This document shows positions 9,466 through 16,483 of a DNA stretch of 64,000 nucleotides, piece after piece. Origin of the DNA: Bacillota bacterium (lineage in GTDB: Bacteria; Bacillota; Bacilli; Paenibacillales; UBA4045); contig JAEZQY010000031.1 of the NCBI GenBank assembly GCA_023441055.1, forward strand, positions 62,001 to 126,000, read 5' to 3'. The position numbers and the translations under genes were made by a program. The notes under the pieces are model-generated. The model ran no database searches and was not told the origin of the DNA. It saw only the letters and a program-made list of their open reading frames with translations. Each line of letters opens with the position of its first letter. Position 1 is the first letter of the stretch.

Positions 9466-9759
9466 ATGGGTGTAAAATATAACCGTGAATATCAAGATAT
9501 CCTATCCGATTTCTCAAGAGCGATCGCCGCAATCAGCGATTGTCACGAGCTGTTCGAGATGTCCGCCGAGGACTGGCTGGAGCTGACTGACGAGGAACGC
9601 GAGGAGATCATTCAGACGCTGGCGGATGATCTATTCTATGGACTCGGATCAGATAAACGGATGACCATTGGATCCGGCGTCGTCGAATACGATTCGAAGA
9701 GCCATGTCATTAAGGTGACCGCGATTCCGCAGGTTACGCAGATCGTCAGGCTCATCTGA
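9466..9759 (+). CDS. Conserved small acidic protein, unknown function
   Basis: This 97-residue soluble protein is rich in acidic residues, with a helical N-terminal half (DILSDFSRAIAAISDCHELF, then EDWLELTDEEREEIIQTLAD) and a beta-type C-terminal half. I recognise no domain. The ORF is open further upstream to 9376, but the ATG at 9466 has an AAGGA 10 nt before it, and the added residues look non-coding. It is divergent from the ABC exporter operon with about 90 bp between starts, so regulatory sites may be shared. A terminator follows at 9832-9867. Confidence 0.7.
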   Translation: MGVKYNREYQDILSDFSRAIAAISDCHELFEMSAEDWLELTDEEREEIIQTLADDLFYGLGSDKRMTIGSGVVEYDSKSHVIKVTAIPQVTQIVRLI

Positions 9760-9831
9760 ACGTGTGCCGCTTATCTTCTTAAAATATCAAACAAAATCAT
9801 AAAATTATTCTCTCGCGGCTCACTCTCACCT

Positions 9832-9867
9832 AAGAGTATGATATTCCTATATCATGCTCTTTTTTTC
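9832..9867 (+). terminator. Intrinsic terminator
   Basis: The stem AAGAGTATGATAT / ATATCATGCTCTT (one G-U pair) is followed by a run of seven T. It lies after the 9466-9759 gene and before the SDR operon. An in-frame start at 9854 would fall inside it, which supports the later SDR start. Confidence 0.85.
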
Positions 9868-9907
9868 ATGTTTAGCGTACATCTATAGCGAAGGAGGTCT
9901 ATGGAGA

Positions 9908-10693
9908 ATGAGAATGTTGGACAGAATCGTCTTCGTATCCGATGCCGACAGTGATTCCGGTCAAGCCATTATCGCTAGACTGGCTGCCGAAGGCGCTCGC
10001 TTCATCTTGAACAGCTCCTCCAACGGCGATTCCATTAGGCACCTATTGGATCAAGAACAGGTTTCGGATAATCGTATTCATCTCGTAAATTTAAATCTAG
10101 CTTCCTTCGAGGCTACTGCGACAGGATTGCGCGAGGCGGCCGCCCATATGGGAGGACTCGATGTGCTGATCGTGAATCATCAATGCGTTCAGCCAATAAG
10201 TGTCGAACATGGCGATGAGCAGATGTTCCTCGATATTCTGAATGCGAATGCCAAGACGGCTTTCCTCTGCACCCAAGCCGCTGGCAAGCTGATGAAGCAG
10301 CAGGAATCCGGCAAGATCATCTATATCGGGTCCATTCATGCTGAGAAGCCGACAGGCTCATCCTTCGCTTACAGCGCAGCTCGCGGCGCCGTTCAGATGC
10401 TCGCTAGAGAAGCCTCCCTCATCCTCGGACGATATGGCATCCAGGTCAATCACATCCAGATGGGCCCTGTTGAAGGCGATCATGAACAATTCAGCAGCAC
10501 GCTCTCCCCGATCTATGACGACTATGAATACAAGGTTCCGAGCGCGGTGCTTGGTACGTATCAGGACTTGGCGGATCTCGTCCTGTATATGTCCAGTGAT
10601 GAATCCCGGTATCTCAACGGCTCCGACATTCGACTGGACGGCGGTTTCCTGCACCACTATCTCGATCCTAAGATGAAGAAGCCCATGGCCTAA
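9908..10693 (+). CDS. SDR-fold protein with degenerate cofactor and catalytic motifs
   Basis: This 261-residue protein aligns along its whole length with short-chain dehydrogenases, ending in the usual GSDIRLDGG segment. Core motifs are altered. The glycine-rich TGxxxGxG is SDADSDSG, the NNAG motif is VNHQ, and the catalytic YxxxK is YSAAR. The catalytic Ser (GSIHAEK) and Tyr remain. It may bind cofactor poorly and act as a structural or regulatory partner of the intact SDR encoded 15 bp downstream, which has the same length. The ATG at 9908 lies 10 nt after AAGGAGG. An enolase-superfamily gene follows, suggesting sugar-acid or polyol metabolism. Confidence 0.8.
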   Translation: MRMLDRIVFVSDADSDSGQAIIARLAAEGARFILNSSSNGDSIRHLLDQEQVSDNRIHLVNLNLASFEATATGLREAAAHMGGLDVLIVNHQCVQPISVEHGDEQMFLDILNANAKTAFLCTQAAGKLMKQQESGKIIYIGSIHAEKPTGSSFAYSAARGAVQMLAREASLILGRYGIQVNHIQMGPVEGDHEQFSSTLSPIYDDYEYKVPSAVLGTYQDLADLVLYMSSDESRYLNGSDIRLDGGFLHHYLDPKMKKPMA

Positions 10694-10708
10694 TCTGGAG
10701 GTGTCTGC

Positions 10709-11494
10709 ATGAGTTTGACCAACAAGATTGCATTAGTAACAGGCGCCGGAACAGGAATCGGTCGAGGGATTGCGATCGAACTGGGCGCACGCGGCGCACG
10801 TGTAGCTATCCATTATAATCGCAGTGATGCTGGTGCGCTGGAGACCCAACAGCAGATCGAGGCACTCGGCGGCCAGTCGATCCTCGTACAAGCCGACGTG
10901 TCGCAGCATGATCAAATTATGCGCATGGTAAACCAGACTGCTGATTATTATGGACAGATCGATATTCTAGTCAATAATGCGGCGCTGCAGCTGAATTATT
11001 CGCTCTTCGACTACGATGAAGCGACCTATGATCGCATTATGCATACGAATATCAAGGGATACTGGCAATGCACACAAGCCGTTATCCCCCATATGAAGCA
11101 TTCGGGGGCTGGCCGGATCATCAATATCTCATCTGTACACGCCAAGCGTCCGGGTGACTTCGATATCGGTTATGCGATGACCAAGGGCGGGATTCGCATG
11201 CTGACCAGAGAAAGCGCAATCGAGCTGGCGCAATACGGCATTACCGTCAATGCGATTGAACCTGGAGCGATTAAGGTTGGCGTACAGAGCCCGCGTGATT
11301 CCAAGCCGTTCTACTCAGCTGAGGAGTCAGAGCGAGCCCGGGCGAATCCCAAGGACATTCGTCAGCGCTTCCCGCTAGGCAGAGTCGGACTCCCATCCGA
11401 CGTCGCTGCGCTAGCCTGCTATATCGCTTCAGAAGATAGCGCATATATGACCGGCTCTGCCATTCGACTTGACGGCGGCAGCATGCATCTTTAA
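10709..11494 (+). CDS. SDR-family NAD(P)-dependent oxidoreductase
   Basis: This 261-residue dehydrogenase has complete classical motifs: TGAGTGIGRG for nucleotide binding, VNNAALQ, the catalytic Ser in NISSVHAKRP, and YAMTKGG with the Tyr and Lys. It resembles glucose and ribitol-type dehydrogenases. It probably oxidises or reduces a sugar, polyol or keto-acid using NAD(P). The start follows a GGAGG. It is the middle gene of a three-gene operon with the degenerate SDR upstream and the enolase-superfamily protein 49 bp downstream. The substrate cannot be fixed from sequence. Confidence 0.9.
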   Translation: MSLTNKIALVTGAGTGIGRGIAIELGARGARVAIHYNRSDAGALETQQQIEALGGQSILVQADVSQHDQIMRMVNQTADYYGQIDILVNNAALQLNYSLFDYDEATYDRIMHTNIKGYWQCTQAVIPHMKHSGAGRIINISSVHAKRPGDFDIGYAMTKGGIRMLTRESAIELAQYGITVNAIEPGAIKVGVQSPRDSKPFYSAEESERARANPKDIRQRFPLGRVGLPSDVAALACYIASEDSAYMTGSAIRLDGGSMHL

Positions 11495-11543
11495 CGTGAA
11501 ACTCTTGCAATTATCTTAATTACTAGTCAGAGGAGAATGAACA

Positions 11544-12935
11544 ATGCCACATTCCGAAACGTATGAACAGACGCTTGCCCACGTGAACACCTACTCCAGT
11601 CCGTCAGAGCTTCGTATCACAGACATTCGCTTCACCGACATCGTCGGGGCTCCGTTCCACAGCAGCTTAATCAAGGTCTATACGAATCAAGGCTTGGTCG
11701 GATTCGGGGAAGTGCGCGACGGCGCGGATAAGTATTATGCCCTTATGCTGAAGAGTCGCCTGCTCGGCGAGAATCCTTGTAATGTGGATAAGCTGTTCCG
11801 CCGGATCAAGCAATTCGGACATCACGCTCGTCAGGGCGGCGGCGTGAGCGGATTGGAGATAGCGCTCTGGGATTTAGCAGGCAAGGCATACGGCATCCCG
11901 ATCTATCAGATGCTGGGCGGACGATTCCGCGACAAGATCAGAATGTACTGCGATACGGATGTCGAGGGCAAGGATACCGGCAAGGCGATGGGCGAGGCGC
12001 TCAAGAAGCGCATGGAACAGGGCTTCACCTTCCTCAAGATGGATCTGGGCATCAATCAGATTATTCATGAGCCCGGCACACTGAGCGCGCCGCTAGGCTT
12101 CTTGGAAGAGATGCGCAGTGCTGCCTCCACCTACTATCAAGCCCGCAAGTCCGGCAAGCTGTCCGAGGACGAACTGCGCGCCGCGCGCAACCGCCATTAT
12201 GATATGTATAATATCGCGCACCCCTTCACCGGCATACATGTGACAGAGAAGGGATTGGATATGCTGGAGCAATACGTAGCGGATGTCCGCTCAGTCATCG
12301 GCTACGAAGTACCGCTGGCCATCGACCACTTCGGACATATTGGCGTCGAGGATTGTATTAAGCTCGGACGGCGAATCGACAAGTTCAACCTGGCCTGGAT
12401 GGAAGATATGATTCCGTGGATGTATACCGATCAATATGTACGCTTGGCCAATTCGGTTACAACACCGATTTGTACAGGAGAAGACATCTATCTTAAGGAG
12501 AACTTCAAGCCACTGCTCGCATCCGGCGGCGTATCCGTTATCCATCCTGATGTGCTCACCTCAGGCGGTATACTGGAGACCAAGAAGATCGGTGACATGG
12601 CGCAGGAATACGCCGTGAACATGGCCATCCATATGGCGGAGAGTCCGATTGCCTGCCTCGCAGCCGCTCATGTAGCTGCGGCAACCGAGAATTTTGTCGC
12701 ATTAGAATACCACTCCGTGGGAATCGATTGGTGGGATGAGATCATCGTTGCTCCCAAGCTGCCCCAACCGCTCGTTCAGAATGGCTTCATCACCATGACG
12801 GACGCGCCTGGTCTAGGCATCGAGGATCTCAATGACGAAGTGCTCGCCCAGCATCTGCATCCAGATATTCCGGGCCAATGGGAGCCTACTGATCAATGGA
12901 ATCACCACTACGGCTCCGATCGTTTATGGAGTTAA
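11544..12935 (+). CDS. Enolase-superfamily (mandelate racemase/muconate lactonizing) sugar-acid dehydratase
   Basis: This 463-residue protein has the N-terminal capping domain (VYTNQGLVGFGEV) and the C-terminal barrel of the mandelate racemase/MLE group. Visible catalytic features are a KxD motif (FLKMDLG) at the second strand and three metal ligands in AIDHFGHIG (Asp), WMEDMIPW (Glu) and CTGEDIY (Glu). It is about 60 residues longer than many members because of an inserted segment around residues 180-225 rich in charged residues. The usual reaction in this branch is dehydration of an aldonate or uronate. RBS AGAGGAG precedes the ATG. It is the last gene of its operon and is followed by a terminator. 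Its relation to the uxuA locus 9 kb away is only suggestive. Confidence 0.85.
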   Translation: MPHSETYEQTLAHVNTYSSPSELRITDIRFTDIVGAPFHSSLIKVYTNQGLVGFGEVRDGADKYYALMLKSRLLGENPCNVDKLFRRIKQFGHHARQGGGVSGLEIALWDLAGKAYGIPIYQMLGGRFRDKIRMYCDTDVEGKDTGKAMGEALKKRMEQGFTFLKMDLGINQIIHEPGTLSAPLGFLEEMRSAASTYYQARKSGKLSEDELRAARNRHYDMYNIAHPFTGIHVTEKGLDMLEQYVADVRSVIGYEVPLAIDHFGHIGVEDCIKLGRRIDKFNLAWMEDMIPWMYTDQYVRLANSVTTPICTGEDIYLKENFKPLLASGGVSVIHPDVLTSGGILETKKIGDMAQEYAVNMAIHMAESPIACLAAAHVAAATENFVALEYHSVGIDWWDEIIVAPKLPQPLVQNGFITMTDAPGLGIEDLNDEVLAQHLHPDIPGQWEPTDQWNHHYGSDRLWS

Positions 12936-12950
12936 TTATTAATCTAATAA

Positions 12951-12984
12951 AAGAGATAGCTCGGTTGTCACCTGGCTATCTCTT
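12951..12984. terminator. Bidirectional intrinsic terminator
   Basis: A perfect 10-bp stem AAGAGATAGC / GCTATCTCTT with a 14-nt loop lies between convergent genes and is flanked by A-rich and T-rich sequence. Confidence 0.8.
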
Positions 12985-12991
12985 CTTTACA

Positions 12992-13225
12992 TCAAAATCC
13001 GTCCAGTGAAAAAGCGAGTGCCAACGCCGCGATAAAAGGCAACAAGATTGCGATTGTACTGACTGTAATTGCAACTAACCCTTTCTTCTTCTCCTTCTTC
13101 ATATGCAGCGCACTAAGAACGATACTTATAATGCCACAGACAATACCAATAAGCGAAGAGATGAAAAGACCGCCAATTAATGCGAGGAAGCTAAGAATAA
13201 GTGCAATATTCATATAACGATTCAA
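12992..13225 (-). CDS. Small membrane protein, unknown function
   Basis: This 77-residue protein has a hydrophobic N-terminal half (about residues 6-38), a very basic loop HMKKEKKKG, and a second hydrophobic stretch (50-72). This resembles short DUF4190-like membrane proteins, but I do not claim the family. The TTG start at 13225 has GAGG 5 nt upstream and follows the stop of the previous gene by 2 bp, so it is probably co-transcribed with the 13228-13812 gene. The region is visibly more AT-rich than the rest of the window. Confidence 0.65.
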   Translation of the reverse strand: MNRYMNIALILSFLALIGGLFISSLIGIVCGIISIVLSALHMKKEKKKGLVAITVSTIAILLPFIAALALAFSLDGF

Positions 13226-13227
13226 TA

Positions 13228-13812
13228 CTACCTCTTCCTTCTTCTACTAATAATGATTAACGTTGGAATTACTAATAAAACAACTCCGCTGATCATTACA
13301 GTATTTATATGATTTGTTGATGCATGCATCTCCGATATTTGTTTAAGGTCTTCAGAAGCATCGGCCAGCGCCTTGGTGCCACCGCACCCTGCATCCGTTG
13401 CAAATTCTCCTTCTTCATACTGATATAAATAATTCTCTTCCGTAGTTTTATACGCATAGACAAGGTACTCGTCGCCTTCGATAAAATCACTTCCAGCAGT
13501 CGTAACAACCGTTATTTTATCTTGGATGCTTCCTTTGATTGTTGATTCCACATCGAATTTAACCCTGCTTTTAGGATTTATTCCGTCTATATGTTCATAG
13601 GATGTCTCGATCACTTTACCAATAAACACGGAATCATGTCTTTTAACCAATTCTTTTGGCCCTATACTGTTCACACATGTCCACGCGAAGCTTTTATAAG
13701 GTGAACTAATAAGACCTATATATATGACTAGCAAGGCAATACTGCCAAGGATCTTCAACCATGTATTCTCCATAAGTTTAGTACCATCCGGATACTTCCG
13801 CCGCATCTTCAT
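13228..13812 (-). CDS. Exported, C-terminally anchored TIMP/netrin-like domain protein
   Basis: This 194-residue protein has a signal segment (about 17-43), then WTCVNSIGPKELVKRHDSVF, GKVIE and a beta-rich region to SDFIEGDEYLVYAY. It ends with DAGCGGTKALADASEDLKQ, a hydrophobic helix (171-188) and the basic tail SRRRKR. The order of cysteine near the mature N-terminus, F-x-GKV and GCGGTK resembles bacterial proteins with the TIMP/NTR fold. The function is unknown; by topology it is displayed outside the membrane. The start is uncertain: 13812 overlaps the upstream gene by 35 bp, the ATG two codons later has AGGA at a better distance, and an ATG at 13773 would start right at the signal peptide. 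Confidence 0.65.
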   Translation of the reverse strand: MKMRRKYPDGTKLMENTWLKILGSIALLVIYIGLISSPYKSFAWTCVNSIGPKELVKRHDSVFIGKVIETSYEHIDGINPKSRVKFDVESTIKGSIQDKITVVTTAGSDFIEGDEYLVYAYKTTEENYLYQYEEGEFATDAGCGGTKALADASEDLKQISEMHASTNHINTVMISGVVLLVIPTLIIISRRRKR

Positions 13813-14317
13813 AAATCCTGATTACCTCTGGGTCGTAATTGAGAGTTGTAGTAGAAAAGCCATACCAGATTCGACCCTTACTGGTATTTATAATAGTCGC
13901 CTCCATGCTAGAGTCTTTGTATATAATCCTTACATGCTCAATGGCATCATCGTAGATCACTCCATGTGTCAGTGATACAAGCTCATCATCTGACTTCCAG
14001 TCCCTTGGATGTAGGTTACTGAATGATCTTGTTAATAGTTGATTTTCAATATTGAAGTGTTTACTACCTACAGCATGGCTCCAACGATAGCCTAACAAGG
14101 TATCTTCGAGCAGCCCCACCGATAGTTGATCATCCACGCCATAGAAGATGATGGTATTTCCCTTATATTCGGTCATATGAAAGATTTCATTCATGGAGAC
14201 ATTGGCTTCGCTTATAGCCTCATCAAGCGTTTTATAATTTGATTTGTAATAGGCGTAACTTGTAATTGATACTACTAATAGGATTGTAACGACAGCGATC
14301 AACACTTTAATTTTCAA
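13778..14317 (-). CDS. Hypothetical exported or membrane-anchored protein
   Basis: This 179-residue protein opens with a hydrophobic segment (residues 4-24) that could be a signal peptide or anchor. A mixed alpha/beta domain of about 150 residues follows. I do not recognise it. The start is TTG at 14317 with an excellent AAGGAGGT 6-7 nt upstream, so it is a real gene despite the weak start codon. It is first in an apparent three-gene operon with the TIMP-like protein and the 77-residue membrane protein, all AT-rich relative to their surroundings. Confidence 0.65.
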   Translation of the reverse strand: MKIKVLIAVVTILLVVSITSYAYYKSNYKTLDEAISEANVSMNEIFHMTEYKGNTIIFYGVDDQLSVGLLEDTLLGYRWSHAVGSKHFNIENQLLTRSFSNLHPRDWKSDDELVSLTHGVIYDDAIEHVRIIYKDSSMEATIINTSKGRIWYGFSTTTLNYDPEVIRIYEDAAEVSGWY

Positions 14318-14405
14318 TACGCGACCTCCTTCAAGCCATCCAGACCTATTGGATCATACATATCCTTATACGTTTCCAGCACTTGGAAGGTTGCGGGGTA
14401 CTAAC

Positions 14406-15152
14406 TTAAGCCACCGTCACGATAATCGGCTGATCCCTTGTAATAATGATGGTGTGCTCATGTTGTGCGGCATAGTCGCCATACGGCAGGCATAACGTCC
14501 ACCCGTCCGCCTGTTCGACGGCATAATCCGCACCCGTGGATAAGAAAGGTTCAATTGTGATGACTAACCCCTCTTTCAGTACACGCTTATCGTATTTGTT
14601 ATAGATGGGAAGAATGTCGGAAGGCGCTTCGTGCAGGGATTTTCCAATCCCGTGACTGCATAGGTTCTGTATAACCGTATACCCTCCCTTTTCAGCCTCG
14701 TACTCCATCATCCGGCCGATTTCATTCAGCTTTACTCCGTGTTTGAGTGATGCAATAACCTTCATCATGGTCTGATGCGTATAGGTACATAGTCGAGTTA
14801 ATGAGGAATTATAAGGAGGCATTTGAAAGGAGTGCCCAGCATCTGCAAAGTACCCCCCACGTTCAGCGGAAACATCGATATTAATCAGGTCGCCCGGCTG
14901 GATCTTCCGATTCCCTGGGATACCGTGAGCAACTTCATGGTTAATGCTGATACAGGTGTAGCCAGGAAAGTTCTTCGTTGTCTTGGGTGCAGACACTGCC
15001 CCGCAGCGCTTGAGGAATGCACCGCCGATTTCATCCAATTCTCGTGTCGTCATCCCGACACGGGCTTGTCGTTTCATTTCCTTGATGGTTAACGCAATGA
15101 TTTTACCGATTTCCTTCAGACCATCTATATCTTTCTGGGAGCCAACTGTCAT
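14406..15152 (-). CDS. map: Type I methionine aminopeptidase (MapB/YflG-like)
   Basis: This 248-residue metallo-aminopeptidase removes initiator methionine from nascent proteins. The five metal ligands are visible: Asp in NIDVSAE, Asp in FADAGHSF, His in SHGIGKSLHE, Glu in TIEPFL and Glu in AQHEHTIII. The substrate His lies in EVAHGIPG. Its length matches the second B. subtilis enzyme, YflG/MapB (249), and it sits outside a ribosomal protein operon, so it is probably the accessory copy. I placed the start at 15152, where ATG follows AGGAGGT by 6 nt; the ORF extends 15 codons further without a better site. Confidence 0.9.
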   Translation of the reverse strand: MTVGSQKDIDGLKEIGKIIALTIKEMKRQARVGMTTRELDEIGGAFLKRCGAVSAPKTTKNFPGYTCISINHEVAHGIPGNRKIQPGDLINIDVSAERGGYFADAGHSFQMPPYNSSLTRLCTYTHQTMMKVIASLKHGVKLNEIGRMMEYEAEKGGYTVIQNLCSHGIGKSLHEAPSDILPIYNKYDKRVLKEGLVITIEPFLSTGADYAVEQADGWTLCLPYGDYAAQHEHTIIITRDQPIIVTVA

Positions 15153-15178
15153 AGCAAGACCTCCTATTGGTGATGCAC

Positions 15179-16084
15179 TTAGTGTATCACAACCCATGTG
15201 TCAACAACCTTATACGCCTCACCGCTTATCAGAAGCTCATGCGTTTGCTGATTACCATCGCGAAGCTCATAAGCGAAGTGATCCTCCTGCAAATCGTAGC
15301 CCTTAGATACGATTTTCACCGAGCTCAGATCGAGTGATTCCGCATACTTCTGTAGCGACTGCTCCACGACCGCTTTCGTTTCCTAGTTATCATCATACAT
15401 TCCCAAATGTAACGCCAAGCTAGCCGTGTCCTTCTGCATCAGAGCCTGAACATAACGCTCAGCTTCCATACTTGCATAAGGATACTGCCCGATAAGTGGA
15501 GAATTGTACAATGGCTCGCGCTCTTCATCTTTCTGAATGCGTTCCATCCCCTGTGACTTTGCATATTTGATTTCAAATGGAATAGCGCGCGCCTTACCGT
15601 CCTTCGTTCCAGCGATGATGTAATGTTCAACATAGTACTCATCATTCTGCTCGTTAGCCTCGAACTCTAGCTGAAGCTCTTCCAAGCCGTCAAAGTACAG
15701 CAGGAATCCCTCCACCACCTTCTTCATATCAGCGACGGTATACTCATTCTCCGCATGCGCCATGAGTCGAGATAACCCCTTCAAATCCTGCTGTTTCAGC
15801 GCTTCCAGATATTTCTCCCCGTCCTTCGCGGAGATTTGTTCCAATGATTGCGAATGGTGCCCCAAGGGCTTACTAATTTCCTCCGCATCTATCGATTCTC
15901 CAGCCTCACCATTCGGTTCCGATTCCGACACGACCTCCAGCGTCGTTGCACCCTGCTGTTCCCCGTTATCTGAAGCAGCTTGTAAGGGAACCACTGTCGA
16001 AGACTCCTCCTTGTCACACCCTACCATTACCATCATTAATACAATCGAAATAACGATCATCAGCATGACCTTCCGTATTCGCAT
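15179..16084 (-). pseudogene. Lipoprotein with two repeated NTF2-like-sized domains, interrupted by an in-frame TAG
   Basis: The gene starts at ATG 16084 with a lipoprotein signal (hydrophobic segment, then MVGC). A Ser/Glu-rich linker and a first domain of about 120 residues follow. A second domain similar to the first begins at AERYVQALMQKD but stops at TAG (15383-15385). The reading frame continues without a shift for 67 more codons after the TAG and ends naturally at 15179-15181. The tail (ETKAVVEQSLQKYAESLDL and so on) matches the position of VADMKKVVEGFLLYFDGLEE in domain 1. The intact protein would have about 301 residues. Either a recent nonsense mutation or a sequence error explains this. 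The anchored protein would still be exported, truncated in its second domain. Confidence 0.8.
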
Positions 16085-16162
16085 CCCCACTATCCAATCA
16101 CCAACTTCTATAAAATATACCTACGTGGCAATAGATGCCTAGCCCCATTAAGTTTTCGCTCA

Positions 16163-16191
16163 ATTATACCACTCGAGTATGAATATCCCAA
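16163..16191 (-). promoter_or_regulatory. Sigma-A promoter of the lipoprotein gene
   Basis: On the minus strand TTGGGA (16186-16191), a 17-bp spacer, then TATAAT (16163-16168) with the extended -10 TGG before it. The start site would be near 16156, giving a leader of about 70 nt. The palindrome array at 16203-16383 begins just upstream of the -35. Confidence 0.75.
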
Positions 16192-16202
16192 TAAGAATGC
16201 TC

Positions 16203-16383
16203 ACCTGCATTTCTGCAGGTAGTTTGAGTTTTTAGTGGTAGTTTGGGCGATGTACATGTATTTCTGCAGGTAAATGGTCCAATCACACGACTTTCAACGA
16301 TAAAATGGTTATCTACCTGCACATATGCAGGTCATTCCTCTCAAACATACGTTTCCGCTCCAATTACATGCAGATATGCAGGT
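16203..16383. repeat. Array of four 18-bp palindromic repeats
   Basis: The copies are ACCTGCATTTCTGCAGGT (16203-16220), ACATGTATTTCTGCAGGT (16254-16271), ACCTGCACATATGCAGGT (16315-16332) and ACATGCAGATATGCAGGT (16366-16383). Starts are 51, 61 and 51 bp apart, close to whole helical turns, so all face the same side of the DNA. Copies 1 and 3 are full palindromes; 2 and 4 share a changed left arm, so the array is a two-unit repeat of 112 bp. The stretch 16085-16483 holds no gene, only this array and the promoter above. Confidence 0.8.
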
Positions 16384-16483
16384 CAGTAGTCGCATTCCGC
16401 ATTCCTAACTCTCACGCGCACCCGACACCATCATATCTATCGCCCGCCGATCACGAAGAAGAGGCAGCCGAGCCTTCGCCCGA

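Noticed and set aside
9854..9907. Earlier start for the degenerate SDR
   Set aside because: It lies inside the upstream terminator. The ATG at 9908 has a perfect AAGGAGG at 10 nt.
15179..15367. Separate 62-residue gene on the minus strand
   Set aside because: It is in frame with the lipoprotein ORF across a single TAG and completes its second domain, so it is the tail of an interrupted gene.
15383..15385. TAG read as pyrrolysine
   Set aside because: No pyrrolysine synthesis or tRNA genes are seen, the protein type is not a methylamine methyltransferase, and a nonsense change or sequence error is simpler.
16203..16383. CRISPR-like appearance of repeats at fairly regular spacing
   Set aside because: The repeats are only 18 bp, vary between copies, have 33-43-bp spacers, number four, and no cas gene is present. 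A phased palindrome array is a better description.
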